Positions 1 to 8,370 of a stretch of 64,000 bases of DNA are shown piece by piece. The notes under the pieces are model-generated. The model worked only from the letters and a program-made list of their open reading frames with translations, searched no databases and had not been told where the DNA came from. Every line of letters begins with the position of its first letter. Within the stretch, counting starts at the first letter, position 1. The stretch is taken from NCBI GenBank assembly GCA_025056255.1, contig JANWVT010000014.1, positions 1-64,000 of the forward strand. The letters run 5' to 3'. This DNA is from Bernardetiaceae bacterium. GTDB taxonomy: Bacteria; Bacteroidota; Bacteroidia; Cytophagales; Thermoflexibacteraceae. The position numbers and the translations under genes are program-made.

Positions 1-408
1 TGGATAGCACAAACCACCGCAGGGCAGTTCAATGGTTTTTCTTTGGAATATATCCTTGGGCAAATGTTCCGCCTTGTAGCTTTTGCCATTGGCGTAGAAT
101 GGAAAGACACTTTGCAAGTAGGCAGCCTGTTAGGACAAAAAACAGCTATCAATGAGTTTGTGGCTTATTTAGGACTGGCAGAGATGAAGGCTACGGGAAG
201 CATTAGCCCCAAATCCGTTCTGATTGCTACTTTTGCGCTTTGCGGGTTTTCCAATTTCAGTTCCATTGCCATTCAGATTGGAGGCATCGGCAGCATGGCT
301 CCCAATCAGCAGGGAAACCTCTCTAAGTTAGGCTTTCGTGCGTTATTAGGAGCCAGTTTGGCATGTCTGATGACGGCTGCCATTGCCGGAGCTATTGCTG
401 GTGAATAA
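1..408 (+). CDS. NupC-type concentrative nucleoside transporter, C-terminal part
   Basis: This is the last 135 codons of an inner-membrane nucleoside:cation symporter of the CNT (NupC) family, open at the left edge so the start lies outside the window. The frame is open from base 1 and reads WIAQTTAGQFNG before the first internal start-like codon. The stretch GQKTAINEFVAY and the following CGFSNFSSIAIQIGGIG are typical of the conserved nucleoside-binding and gate region of CNT proteins. The tail is a hydrophobic alanine- and glycine-rich helix. It converges on the next gene with a gap of only 7 bases. Family assignment is confident; substrate (purine or pyrimidine nucleosides) is not determined. 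Confidence 0.9.
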   Translation, partial: WIAQTTAGQFNGFSLEYILGQMFRLVAFAIGVEWKDTLQVGSLLGQKTAINEFVAYLGLAEMKATGSISPKSVLIATFALCGFSNFSSIAIQIGGIGSMAPNQQGNLSKLGFRALLGASLACLMTAAIAGAIAGE

Positions 409-415
409 CCAATAT

Positions 416-853
416 CTACACCAACACTGCCAGTTCTGCCTTCATCCATTGATAGGCTTCATTGACATCGGAAAAATACTGAATGGATAAATCAACTTCC
501 CGATGCAAATTTTGCACTTGGCTAATTACTTTTTTGACCGAGAGTTGCCCGAAAATACTTTCGGGAATCACAATAGCACCACGGCGATAGCCAGCGGCAA
601 CAGCACGGGGTTGCCATTCATTAACTGTCCAGTCTTGGTCTTCTTTGGTGATTACTTCTGCTTCGCGCAAATCCCAAATAATGCCGTGTGCTTGATATTG
701 TTCAAAAGCACTAATTTGTGCAAGTGCCTGCTCCCGATAAACCGCAGAAGGTTGGAAGCCTTTGGTAATGCAAAAAACGCAATTGATATCCGTAAGAACA
801 TAAACATCGGTTGCCTTACCTCGATAGAAGAGTATAGAAGATTGATTCAACAC
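416..853 (-). CDS. STAS-like small protein (family member A)
   Basis: A 145-residue soluble protein with no signal peptide. It has the alternating strand/helix pattern of SpoIIAA-like (STAS-fold) proteins, with WDLREAEVI in the middle, a WTVNEWQPR segment, a strand GAIVIP, then SIFGQLSV and a C-terminal FSDVNEAYQW. The same landmarks recur in genes at 42720, 60025 and in a broken copy near 35508, so this is one of four related genes in the window. Function is unknown; in related Bacteroidota such proteins are annotated as hypothetical or STAS/SEC14-like. Fold assignment is an inference from pattern only. Confidence 0.75.
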   Translation of the reverse strand: MLNQSSILFYRGKATDVYVLTDINCVFCITKGFQPSAVYREQALAQISAFEQYQAHGIIWDLREAEVITKEDQDWTVNEWQPRAVAAGYRRGAIVIPESIFGQLSVKKVISQVQNLHREVDLSIQYFSDVNEAYQWMKAELAVLV

Positions 854-915
854 GGTTCTAAATAGGTTTGAGTAAGAAGCTAAAATAAAGTTATAAGTTT
901 ATCTTGCTAAAAGAT

Positions 916-1827
916 ATGTCAATTTATAAAAATTTCTCTGAAATGCAAGCAAGTTACACAAAAAAAATAGGCGTAGTTGGTGGCAGTCGTGGACTTGGCA
1001 GTTGGTTAGTAAAATTTTTTACAGAAAATCATTATCCCGTTCAGTTTAGCTCTGCCGATGAACATTCGCAAGTAGCAGACAACTGCACGTTGTTAGCACA
1101 GTCTGATGTGGTGTTTGTAGCAGTGCCTATCAGAGCAATGTGTGATGTGTTGAGCGAAATTTATCCTTATGCTCACGGTAAAACCATTGTAGAGGTGTGT
1201 AGTGTCAAAAAATTTGTGATAGAGCATTATCTGCAACTGCAAAAACAATACCCAGACGTGCAAGCCAACTTCGTATCCATTCACCCCATGTTTAACCAAA
1301 TGATTCGGCATTTGCGTGGACAAGTTATTTTGTTCAATTACCTAAGCGGTAGCCATGAGTGGGCATTGGAGTTGCGCAATTTGTTTGCAGCGCATCAGGC
1401 ACGTTGTTTCGATATGGACTATCTCCGCCATGATGAAGTAATGGGGGTTGTGCAAGGTTTGAATCATTTCAATGTATTTGCCAGTGCAAAAACGCTTAAT
1501 ACATTAGGCAACCAACTGGGCATCATTCGCAACGTAGCCTCACCTCCTTACCGTATTTTCTTGATTTTCTTCTCGCGTTATGTGCTGCAAGATGCTGGCT
1601 TATATGCCGATATTCAAATGTACAACGAGTTTGTGCCACAGGTATTAGAGATTTTTAAGGGTGAAGTGGAAAAACTGTACCAAATCATTGTGCAGAAAGA
1701 TAGGGAAAGTTTTTTGGATTACGTAGCTACTGCACGCCGCTACTTTGAAGAAAATCAAGAAGACATTGGTATTTCTAACCATTTGATTGAACAACTGGGA
1801 GCCTATTTGAACAGGCTGAAAAAATAG
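916..1827 (+). CDS. Prephenate/arogenate dehydrogenase family protein (TyrA-like)
   Basis: A 303-residue NAD(P)-dependent oxidoreductase resembling TyrA, which converts prephenate to 4-hydroxyphenylpyruvate in tyrosine synthesis. The N-terminal Rossmann loop GVVGGSRGLG, the strand DVVFVAVPI, the SIHPMF segment and the GLNHF helix correspond to the conserved TyrA nucleotide site, the HPM motif and the substrate-binding histidine helix. An upstream TTG at 904 is in frame, but the ATG at 916 is preferred; another ATG lies at 943. There is no fused chorismate mutase domain. It stands alone, not in an aromatic amino-acid operon. The exact substrate is not certain. Confidence 0.85.
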   Translation: MSIYKNFSEMQASYTKKIGVVGGSRGLGSWLVKFFTENHYPVQFSSADEHSQVADNCTLLAQSDVVFVAVPIRAMCDVLSEIYPYAHGKTIVEVCSVKKFVIEHYLQLQKQYPDVQANFVSIHPMFNQMIRHLRGQVILFNYLSGSHEWALELRNLFAAHQARCFDMDYLRHDEVMGVVQGLNHFNVFASAKTLNTLGNQLGIIRNVASPPYRIFLIFFSRYVLQDAGLYADIQMYNEFVPQVLEIFKGEVEKLYQIIVQKDRESFLDYVATARRYFEENQEDIGISNHLIEQLGAYLNRLKK

Positions 1828-1881
1828 CGCTCCTTCCTATTATTTTCAGCTACTTTTGCTGCCAGTAAAAATTACGCTTGC

Positions 1882-1998
1882 ATGTTGTACCTGAGAGAAT
1901 TGCGTTGGGCAACTGTTACCGAGCTGATGGAAATGCACCGCAAAGGCGTTCCTTTTGCCGACTGGGGCATCAAAGGACATAACAGACCGTTATTTTAG
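1882..1998 (+). other. Out-of-frame N-terminus of the downstream methyltransferase
   Basis: An ATG at 1882 opens 38 codons (MLYLRELRWATVTELMEM at the start, ending GHNRPLF) that stop at a TAG at 1996-1998. Adding one T to the run at 1993-1996 would change the reading to PLFLETCEFKPG and join it without a gap to the methyltransferase beginning at 2022. A TAnnTTTG promoter element (TACTTTTG, 1851-1858) sits 23 bases before this ATG, which supports it as the true gene start. The break is either a sequencing or assembly error in a homopolymer, a real mutation, or a slippery site. Confidence 0.65.
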
Positions 1999-2021
1999 AG
2001 ACCTGTGAGTTTAAACCCGGT

Positions 2022-2714
2022 ATGAAAGTAGTGGAAATTGGCGGTGCTTACAGCGACTTGCCACAATACATTGCCACGCAGTTTGGTTGTGAAGTGCACG
2101 TAATAGATGACTTTGGCGTAGAAAGTGGCGAGGCTGAAATGTGGAGCCGCTGGGGAAAGCGGGAAGAACTTTTAGAACGCAACCCTAACGTACGCTATAT
2201 TTTTGACCGAGTAGGCAACTTTGCTTCTAAGCAAATTCCGCTCAACTACTACGACCTGATTTTCACAGTTTCTACCTTAGAACATGTTCCGCCGAAGGCA
2301 ATGGCAGATGTGTTTCGCCACATGGAGCAAATGCTCAAGTCAGGTGGCAAAATGGTACATTGCATTGATTTGCAAATTCCTTTAAAACTGCATCAAACCA
2401 AAGATTGGAAAGGGCTATTGGCGGGTACACTGGGCTATTACCTTTATTTCGCTTTAATGAATCGTTTGGCTCCGGCAACAAATCCACAGCTGAAAACATT
2501 ACATGGCTGGAAGGCATTTCTCAAAAAAGTATTTGGAAGCCAAATAGATACAAGCAGGGTGCATCCTGACGGCGCACTGATGAGTAGTCTCGATACTAAT
2601 ATTGTAACTGAACCAATGGAAATTGTTTACAAGTACTATCCGCCCAAAGAGCAACCCAAGTATTACCGCCGTAATGGTTCGTTTATTATGGTAATTGAAA
2701 AGAGCCCAAAATAG
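2022..2714 (+). CDS. Class I SAM-dependent methyltransferase, frameshifted at the N-terminus
   Basis: A 230-residue SAM methyltransferase. Motif I is VVEIGGAYSDLP, the acidic end of strand 2 is HVIDDFG, and strand 4 is DLIFTVSTLEHV with the following helix ending in MLKSGGKMVHCIDL, as in Methyltransf_11/23 proteins. The ATG at 2022 is directly at motif I, so this start leaves the fold without the usual leading helix; that helix is encoded upstream in another frame (1882-1998). The substrate is unknown; the late part of the protein (LHGWKAFLKKVFG) resembles small-molecule or glycan methyltransferases but does not settle it. Confidence 0.75.
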   Translation: MKVVEIGGAYSDLPQYIATQFGCEVHVIDDFGVESGEAEMWSRWGKREELLERNPNVRYIFDRVGNFASKQIPLNYYDLIFTVSTLEHVPPKAMADVFRHMEQMLKSGGKMVHCIDLQIPLKLHQTKDWKGLLAGTLGYYLYFALMNRLAPATNPQLKTLHGWKAFLKKVFGSQIDTSRVHPDGALMSSLDTNIVTEPMEIVYKYYPPKEQPKYYRRNGSFIMVIEKSPK

Positions 2715-2849
2715 CGCGCATTACACATGAAGCCAAAAAAGCAAGCATTACAATAACACTGCAAGGTAGTCTAAAAAAACTGAGCCGTTGTAAGCAGCAT
2801 CACTCCTAACCAATGTTTGTTTGTGAAACATGAACAACAATAACAACAG

Positions 2850-2882
2850 AAACCCGACAAGTGTTTACAACTTATCGGGTTT
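2850..2882. terminator. Bidirectional hairpin terminator between convergent genes
   Basis: A 13-base stem (AAACCCGACAAGT against ACTTATCGGGTTT, one mismatch) closes a short loop between the methyltransferase and gpmI, which converge here. A/T tracts flank both sides. The same stem sequence reappears in the hairpin at 5162-5199. The rest of 2715-2944 holds nothing else I can identify. Confidence 0.7.
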
Positions 2883-2944
2883 GTTGGTTGCCATTGGTTA
2901 TTGCTCGGCAGCTAACATGAGTGCGCAAAAAATATTCATGTCGT

Positions 2945-4471
2945 TTAAAACAACGGTACCCCATCCATTTCTGCCGGTTGTGCTATGCCCATGAGTTTGA
3001 GGATAGTAGGGGCAACATCGGCTAGTTTGCCGTTTTGCAAACGGATTTTTCCAGCCAATTCTTCATCTACCAAAATACACGGAACAAGATTAGTTGTATG
3101 TGCCGTGTTGGGCGTGCCGTCGGGATTAATCATGATGTCGGCGTTGCCGTGGTCGGCTATGATGAGTGCAGTGTAGCCATTGGCAAGGGCAGCCTCTACC
3201 ACTTTTTGGGTACAGGCATCTACTGTTTCACAGGCTTTTACGGCTGCTTCAAACACACCTGTATGCCCTACCATATCCGGATTGGCGAAGTTGAGACATA
3301 TAAAATCGGCACTGCGGGCTTGCAGTTCGGGAATGATAGCATCGCGGATGTCGGCAGCACTCATCTCGGGCTGCAAGTCGTAGGTAGCCACCTTGGGCGA
3401 GGGACAAAGAATGCGCTTTTCGCCCGCAAACGGCTCTTCTCTGCCGCCGGAGAAAAAGAAAGTAACATGCGGATATTTTTCTGTTTCGGCAATGCGGATT
3501 TGGGTTTTGCCAGCTGCTGCCAACACCTCGCCGAGTGTGTTTTGCATGTTATCGTCTTCGTACATCACTTGAACGCCCTTGAAAGTATCATCGTAGCGCG
3601 TCATGGTCAGGTAGTGAAGAGGCAGTGGTTGCATACCTTGCTCAGGAAATGCCTGTTGCGTCAGTGCCATTGTGATTTCGCGCCCGCGGTCGGTGCGGAA
3701 GTTGAAACACAGCACTACGTCACCTTCGGCAATGGTTGCCAATGGCTGCCCATTAGTATCGGTACATACAATCGGCTGAATGAACTCATCCGTAACACCT
3801 GCCGCATAAGAAGCACGGATACCTTCCACTGCCGAAGCAAATGTTGCACCAATGCCTCGTACCATTGCGTCGTAAGCCAATTTAATGCGCTCCCAGCGTT
3901 TGTCCCTGTCCATGGCGTAGTAACGACCTGTAACAGAGGCAATAGCACCGGTTGTGCTTTTCAAATGTGCCTCCAATTCTTCCACAAAACCCAGTCCTGA
4001 CTGCGGGTCAGTATCCCGTCCGTCGGTAAAGGCATGGATGTACACATCTGAAAGACCATATCGGTGTGCCGCTGCGGTGAGAGCTTTGAGGTGGTTGATG
4101 TGTGAATGGATGCCGCCATCGGATACTAAGCCAATGAAGTGTACTTTTTTGCGGTTGTTTTTGGCATACTGAAAAGCCTGCAACAGCACAGGGTTTTCCT
4201 GCATAGAGCCATCGGCAACGGCTTTGTTGAGTTTTACCAGTGTTTGATTGACTACGCGACCTGCACCAATATTCATATGCCCTACTTCGGAGTTGCCCAT
4301 TTGTCCTTCGGGAAGCCCCACAGCAAGCCCAGAGGCTTCCAATTTGCTGTGAGGATAGCGGCTCCAAATACTATCCATAAAAGGTGTGTCGGCTGCATCA
4401 ATGGCAGAAGCAGATTTATTGACGGCAATTCCCCAGCCGTCCAAAATGATGAGAATGACATGCTTGTTCAT
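2945..4471 (-). CDS. gpmI: 2,3-bisphosphoglycerate-independent phosphoglycerate mutase
   Basis: A 508-residue cytoplasmic dimanganese enzyme of the alkaline-phosphatase superfamily that interconverts 3- and 2-phosphoglycerate in glycolysis. Metal ligand Asp11 lies in LDGWG and the phosphorylated serine Ser61 in MGNSEVGHMNIGAGR. Further conserved stretches are DGGIHSHINHL, FNFRTDRGREIT and ADHGNADIM near the end. Length matches the family. The in-frame TTG at 4477 is less likely than the ATG at 4471, which begins the usual MNKHVILIILDGWG. It follows the lipoprotein gene at 4496 by 24 bases and is probably co-transcribed with it. Confidence 0.97.
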   Translation of the reverse strand: MNKHVILIILDGWGIAVNKSASAIDAADTPFMDSIWSRYPHSKLEASGLAVGLPEGQMGNSEVGHMNIGAGRVVNQTLVKLNKAVADGSMQENPVLLQAFQYAKNNRKKVHFIGLVSDGGIHSHINHLKALTAAAHRYGLSDVYIHAFTDGRDTDPQSGLGFVEELEAHLKSTTGAIASVTGRYYAMDRDKRWERIKLAYDAMVRGIGATFASAVEGIRASYAAGVTDEFIQPIVCTDTNGQPLATIAEGDVVLCFNFRTDRGREITMALTQQAFPEQGMQPLPLHYLTMTRYDDTFKGVQVMYEDDNMQNTLGEVLAAAGKTQIRIAETEKYPHVTFFFSGGREEPFAGEKRILCPSPKVATYDLQPEMSAADIRDAIIPELQARSADFICLNFANPDMVGHTGVFEAAVKACETVDACTQKVVEAALANGYTALIIADHGNADIMINPDGTPNTAHTTNLVPCILVDEELAGKIRLQNGKLADVAPTILKLMGIAQPAEMDGVPLF

Positions 4472-4495
4472 GCCCAAATTTATGGATATTTCGCA

Positions 4496-4900
4496 TTACC
4501 TGCCGATTTTTCGGAATATCTGCCGCATGGTAGCGCGGTCAATGGCTTCCATATCTACAAGGCGCAAAGATTTGACCATGTGGAGAGTGCTTGTTTTGTA
4601 GTTTTTGAAATGCGGGGTTTGCAGATGCGCTTCGTAGGCTTGTTTGCTTGCATAAATTTCCAAAATCCTGATTTCCCAAGGTTTTTCTTTTTGAAACATC
4701 GGATAAATGGCAATAACGCCGGGTTCTAACCTGACAGAAGCCGCTGCATTCTCTTTGAGAATGGAAGTATATTGGTTCAAATAGGTTGAATCGATGGAAA
4801 TTTCTGCTATACGAACTACCATTGGTTGATAAAGTTTACTTGTATGTGCACAAGCACACAGCGCAAACATGAAAGTAAGAATTGCAAAATGTGATTTCAT
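4496..4900 (-). CDS. Putative lipoprotein with antibiotic-biosynthesis-monooxygenase (ABM)-like domain
   Basis: A 134-residue protein starting MKSHFAILTFMFALCAC, a lipoprotein signal with a plausible lipobox LCAC. The mature part has the ferredoxin-like ABM pattern: VVRIAEISID, a helix ending in NAAASVRLEPGVIAIYPMF, then IRILEIYASKQAYEAHLQTPHFKNYK. Many ABM proteins of this type are small quinol or heme-related monooxygenases, but exported versions in Bacteroidota are uncharacterised. An upstream ATG at 4915 is possible but would put charged residues before the signal. No function beyond the fold can be claimed. Confidence 0.75.
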   Translation of the reverse strand: MKSHFAILTFMFALCACAHTSKLYQPMVVRIAEISIDSTYLNQYTSILKENAAASVRLEPGVIAIYPMFQKEKPWEIRILEIYASKQAYEAHLQTPHFKNYKTSTLHMVKSLRLVDMEAIDRATMRQIFRKIGR

Positions 4901-4915
4901 TTGTCGTAATTGCAT

Positions 4916-5161
4916 TTCTAAGAAAACAATTTTTGCTACATCTACATGATCAACATTGTGGCGTTGCGCGTTTCCTCATCTCCCTTGCGTTAAAAAGTTA
5001 TAAATCAGCAAAAGTAACACTCCTTCAAACAAAAATATCCTGTGGGGAGAGTTGGGTGTCAGTAGCGATTTTTTTTGACAAGTGTAATGTTAAAAGCAGG
5101 CTATTTTAGCAATCCTTGCTGAACGGGTAGTTGCTTGTTATGTCTTTCAATTGTCTAAAAA
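4916..5161. other. Intergenic region with no recognisable gene
   Basis: A/T-rich stretch between the ABM lipoprotein start and the terminator of the TPR gene. It should hold the promoter of the lipoprotein-gpmI unit, but no convincing TTG-N19-TAnnTTTG match was found on the minus strand. No coding signal or RNA structure was recognised. Confidence 0.4.
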
Positions 5162-5199
5162 CAAAACCCAACAGGTTGTAATAACTTGTCGGGTTTTGT
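5162..5199 (-). terminator. Hairpin terminator of the TPR gene
   Basis: A 16-base stem (CAAAACCCAACAGGTT against AACTTGTCGGGTTTTG, two wobble pairs) lies 25 bases past the stop codon of the TPR gene on the minus strand. It shares the AAACCC..ACAAGTT core with the hairpin at 2850. Confidence 0.7.
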
Positions 5200-5223
5200 G
5201 TAAACGCAAAATTTTTTGGTTTT

Positions 5224-6576
5224 TTAATTATCGTCTTTGGATTCACTAATTTCGGTAGACTCTACTTCTTTTTCGGCAACACTTTCATCATTATTCTTGC
5301 GCAGCTCATTAATGGCAGCATATTTGAAAGAGCCTTGGTCTATCTTTTTGAATGCCTCGTTAGCAGCTTTTACGTTTTTCATTTTGTTGAAAATCAGCCC
5401 TTGAAGAAAATATATTTGGGTTTTAGTTTCGGGGTCTATGCCTTGGTATTTCAATATGTCGTTAGTCAGATTAATAGCCTCGTTCAACTTGTTGGTTTTG
5501 TAAAGCGCTACGGCTTTAATGAAAGCTATATTGTAATTGTTAGGTTGAATAGCAAGGCATGCGTCGGATGAAGCAATAGCTTCGTTATACAAGCCTGCCC
5601 CAATTTCAATTTGAGCTACTTTGGCAAATGCTTGTGCTTTTTCGCCCGGCTCTTTTTTGGCTTCTGCTGCTAACTTTTGTTGCTTGATAACTGCACTTTG
5701 GTCTATGGTCATTTTAGAAATATTCACCAGCATTTCATGAGCAGGAGAAAAGTCTGATTTAATCTTGATGGCTTGTTCTGCCATTTTTTTGCTTTCCTCC
5801 AATTCATACACTTTAAAATAAGCTGTGGCAAGATGCTGGAAATAAATATGAGTCATCTCAAAAATTTTTGCCTTATAAGGTCCGTAGCTAGCTTTGCTAA
5901 AAGCTTGCTGAGCTTCGTTGTATTTACCCAACTTATAGTAGCCTAAACCGAGTTCATAATAGAAGCGAGCGAAGTCGCGCGGGTCTTGGCTGGTAATAAA
6001 TGAGGTAGCTTTCAGCATATCTTTTACCGCCAAGTCGTGTTTGCCCAGCTTGTTGTTCAGATGCGCGTTGAAGAAGAGCAACTGCAAATTGTTGGGGTCT
6101 AAGGCTAATCCGTCGGCAATATGTGGTGCAGACTCATGGAATCTGTCGGCACGCATCAATAGCTTAATGATGTTGATTTTGTATTCTACTTTTTCTTTGG
6201 GATTGCTATCATATTTAAATGCATTATTGAAAGCTTCAATGGCTTCGTTAGTTTTATTTTTGACAGCGTATAATCTTGCAAGGCGTGTATAAGCGCCCAA
6301 GTAGTCCTTGCGCAACTGAATTGTTTTTTCAAAGCATTGGATAGCATTATCTAAATCTTTCAATAGAATGTAAGTTTTTCCCTTTCGAAAAACATATTCC
6401 GGATTAGAGGGGTCGGCTTGTATTGCTTTATTGTACTCATCAATAGCTTCTCTGTGGCGATTATTCCTTTTGTAGTCTTCTGCTTTTAGCAAAAACTCAA
6501 GCCCGCCGTCTTGCGATTTAGCCATGAAGGACGTGGCTAAGAACAAGATGAAACAAAACCAAATTTGTACTTTCAT
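5224..6576 (-). CDS. Exported tetratricopeptide repeat protein
   Basis: A 450-residue protein starting MKVQIWFCFILFLATSFMAKS, a Sec signal peptide, followed by about nine TPR-like helix pairs (for example HREAIDEYNKAIQADPSNPEYVFRKG and DLAVKDMLKATSF) and an acidic tail rich in Glu and Ser. TPR arrays are protein-interaction scaffolds; the partner is unknown. The longer start at 6609 would bury the signal peptide, so the ATG at 6576 is chosen. It is transcribed alone, with its own promoter (6647-6677) and terminator (5162-5199). Confidence 0.85.
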   Translation of the reverse strand: MKVQIWFCFILFLATSFMAKSQDGGLEFLLKAEDYKRNNRHREAIDEYNKAIQADPSNPEYVFRKGKTYILLKDLDNAIQCFEKTIQLRKDYLGAYTRLARLYAVKNKTNEAIEAFNNAFKYDSNPKEKVEYKINIIKLLMRADRFHESAPHIADGLALDPNNLQLLFFNAHLNNKLGKHDLAVKDMLKATSFITSQDPRDFARFYYELGLGYYKLGKYNEAQQAFSKASYGPYKAKIFEMTHIYFQHLATAYFKVYELEESKKMAEQAIKIKSDFSPAHEMLVNISKMTIDQSAVIKQQKLAAEAKKEPGEKAQAFAKVAQIEIGAGLYNEAIASSDACLAIQPNNYNIAFIKAVALYKTNKLNEAINLTNDILKYQGIDPETKTQIYFLQGLIFNKMKNVKAANEAFKKIDQGSFKYAAINELRKNNDESVAEKEVESTEISESKDDN

Positions 6577-6646
6577 AATGTATCTAAGTAAAAATTGAGT
6601 CATCGGCAATGTGTATGATATAACTAATCATATGAGATTATCATGC

Positions 6647-6677
6647 CAAAGATACGTATTTAAGGTTTTTTATGCAA
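6647..6677 (-). promoter_or_regulatory. Bacteroidota-type promoter of the TPR gene
   Basis: On the minus strand a TTG (6677-6675) is followed after 20 bases by TATCTTTG (6654-6647), fitting the TAnnTTTG -7 element with a spacer one base longer than usual. It overlaps the 3' end of hisF and would give a leader of about 65 bases before the ATG at 6576. Confidence 0.5.
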
Positions 6678-7449
6678 TTATTTTTTGCATTATTGTTGGG
6701 CGCATTGCAATACCCTTTTTAATAAGGTATTGCTTGAGTTGTCCAATCTCTACCTGTCTGAAATGGAAAATGCTTGCTGCCAGTGCAGCGGAGGCAGCAT
6801 TGTCCATGAATAGTTCAGCAAAATGTTCCATTGTACCTGCTCCTCCGGAGGCAATAACCGGTATAGAAAGCATCCGACTCATGGTGCCAGTCAGCTCTTT
6901 GGCAAATCCTTGCTTGGTGCCATCATGGTCCATAGAAGTAAGCAAAATTTCTCCTGCACCTCTTTCCTGCGCTTCTTTTGCCCATGAGAGTGTTTCTAAC
7001 GCTGTAGGCACACGCCCCCCATGAGTATGAACGATATTTCTGCCATTTAAGTTACGCGAATCTATGGCTACTACTACACATTGGCTACCAAACTCGAGTG
7101 CTATTTGGTTAATAATGTCTGGTTTTTTAACAGCAGCAGAGTTAATGGAAATTTTGTCTGCACCTGCTTTTAATAATATTTCTACATCGGAGATGGTGCT
7201 AATGCCACCTCCTACTGTAAAAGGAATATTAATTTGCTGTGCAATTTTTTTGACTAATGCTGCAAAAGTTTTGCGTCCTTCTACAGTAGCAGTAATGTCT
7301 AAAAATACAAGCTCGTCTGCTCCTGCGGTAGCATAATAGGCAGCCTGTTCCACAGGGTCGCCTGCATCAATCAGATTAATAAAATTGATGCCTTTCACTG
7401 TTTTGCCGTCTTTGATGTCTAAGCAGGGGATGATGCGTTTTGTCAGCAT
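6670..7449 (-). CDS. hisF: Imidazole glycerol phosphate synthase cyclase subunit
   Basis: A 259-residue (beta/alpha)8 barrel that, with the HisH glutaminase, makes imidazole glycerol phosphate and AICAR in histidine synthesis. [16 protein letters not shown] carries catalytic Asp11, and VVVAIDSRN carries the second catalytic Asp at about residue 130. Phosphate-binding loops VGGGI and ASGGAG are present. The ATG at 7449 is preferred over 7458 because family members begin [11 protein letters not shown]. No other his gene is in the window, so this copy is not in a complete his operon here. Confidence 0.96.
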   Translation of the reverse strand: MLTKRIIPCLDIKDGKTVKGINFINLIDAGDPVEQAAYYATAGADELVFLDITATVEGRKTFAALVKKIAQQINIPFTVGGGISTISDVEILLKAGADKISINSAAVKKPDIINQIALEFGSQCVVVAIDSRNLNGRNIVHTHGGRVPTALETLSWAKEAQERGAGEILLTSMDHDGTKQGFAKELTGTMSRMLSIPVIASGGAGTMEHFAELFMDNAASAALAASIFHFRQVEIGQLKQYLIKKGIAMRPTIMQKIIA

Positions 7450-7521
7450 GGTTGCCAATTATTATTTGTATGCAAAGCAATATATTCGCAGCCAATAAAC
7501 AACACAATCCTACGTCTCTCT

Positions 7522-8370
7522 ATGAAATTAATTGAATGTCCGCGCGATGCTATGCAGGGCTTACCCGATTTTATACCAACTGATGTAAAAATAAATTACT
7601 TAAATGTGCTGCTGAAAGCGGGTTTTGATACGCTTGATTTCGGCAGTTTTGTTTCGCCTAAGGTAATTCCGCAAATGCGCGATACAGCAGAAGTATTGGC
7701 TGGCTTAGATTTGTCAGATTCTACTACGCACTTGCTGGCAATTGTAGCCAGTGTTAGTGGCGCCAAGATAGCTATGCGCTATCCTCAAATAGACTATCTG
7801 GGATTCCCTCTGTCGGTTTCTGAAACTTTCCAATTGCGCAACACTAATAAGAGCATCGCAGAAGCCATAGAGGTGGTAAAAGAAATTCAACAAATGTGTG
7901 TGCAAAACAACAAAAAATTGGTTATTTATTTTTCCATGGGTTTTGGCAACCACTATGGCGACCCTTATGATGCCGATATTCTCGGCGAAATGACCTTGAA
8001 GATGGATAGTTTGGGGATAGGTATTATTGCACTTGCCGATACTATTGGTGTATCGAATCCTGAAAACATTAGGCAGGCTTTTGAAACTCTTATACCGGCG
8101 TTTCCGCATATCGAATTCGGCGCTCATTTTCACTCTCATCCTCGAACGGCTATCCGCAAAGTGGCAGCAGCATGGCAAGCCGGATGCCGACGCTTCGACG
8201 GTGCCATCCGCGGATTTGGGGGGTGTCCCATGGCTAAAGATGAGCTGACCGGCAATATTGCGACCGAAGCTATGATTGAATATTTTGAGCGCGAGCATAT
8301 TCCCACCGGCATTAACAAAGAAATGCTTGCCAAAGCTATGCAGCTGAGTATCAACGTGTTTGGAAAGTAG
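7522..8370 (+). CDS. Hydroxymethylglutaryl-CoA lyase
   Basis: A 282-residue TIM-barrel lyase that cleaves HMG-CoA to acetoacetate and acetyl-CoA, the last step of leucine breakdown. Signature pieces are ECPRDAMQG at the N-terminus, the FVSPK loop, ALADTIG, the metal ligands in HFHSHP and the catalytic-cysteine loop GFGGCPMAKDELTGN. Length fits bacterial MvaB/HMGCL. The stop abuts the next gene's ATG, so both are probably one transcript. Leucine dehydrogenase lies 1.4 kb away on the opposite strand, consistent with leucine catabolism but not co-transcribed. Confidence 0.92.
   Translation: MKLIECPRDAMQGLPDFIPTDVKINYLNVLLKAGFDTLDFGSFVSPKVIPQMRDTAEVLAGLDLSDSTTHLLAIVASVSGAKIAMRYPQIDYLGFPLSVSETFQLRNTNKSIAEAIEVVKEIQQMCVQNNKKLVIYFSMGFGNHYGDPYDADILGEMTLKMDSLGIGIIALADTIGVSNPENIRQAFETLIPAFPHIEFGAHFHSHPRTAIRKVAAAWQAGCRRFDGAIRGFGGCPMAKDELTGNIATEAMIEYFEREHIPTGINKEMLAKAMQLSINVFGK

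Noticed and set aside
503..865. 120-codon plus-strand frame over member A of the STAS-like family
   Set aside because: Opposite a gene whose product aligns with three paralogues; no features of its own.
3035..4000. Long antisense frame of 321 codons opposite gpmI
   Set aside because: It lies wholly inside the strongly supported gpmI gene, and its residues show no family features; a shadow of codon bias.
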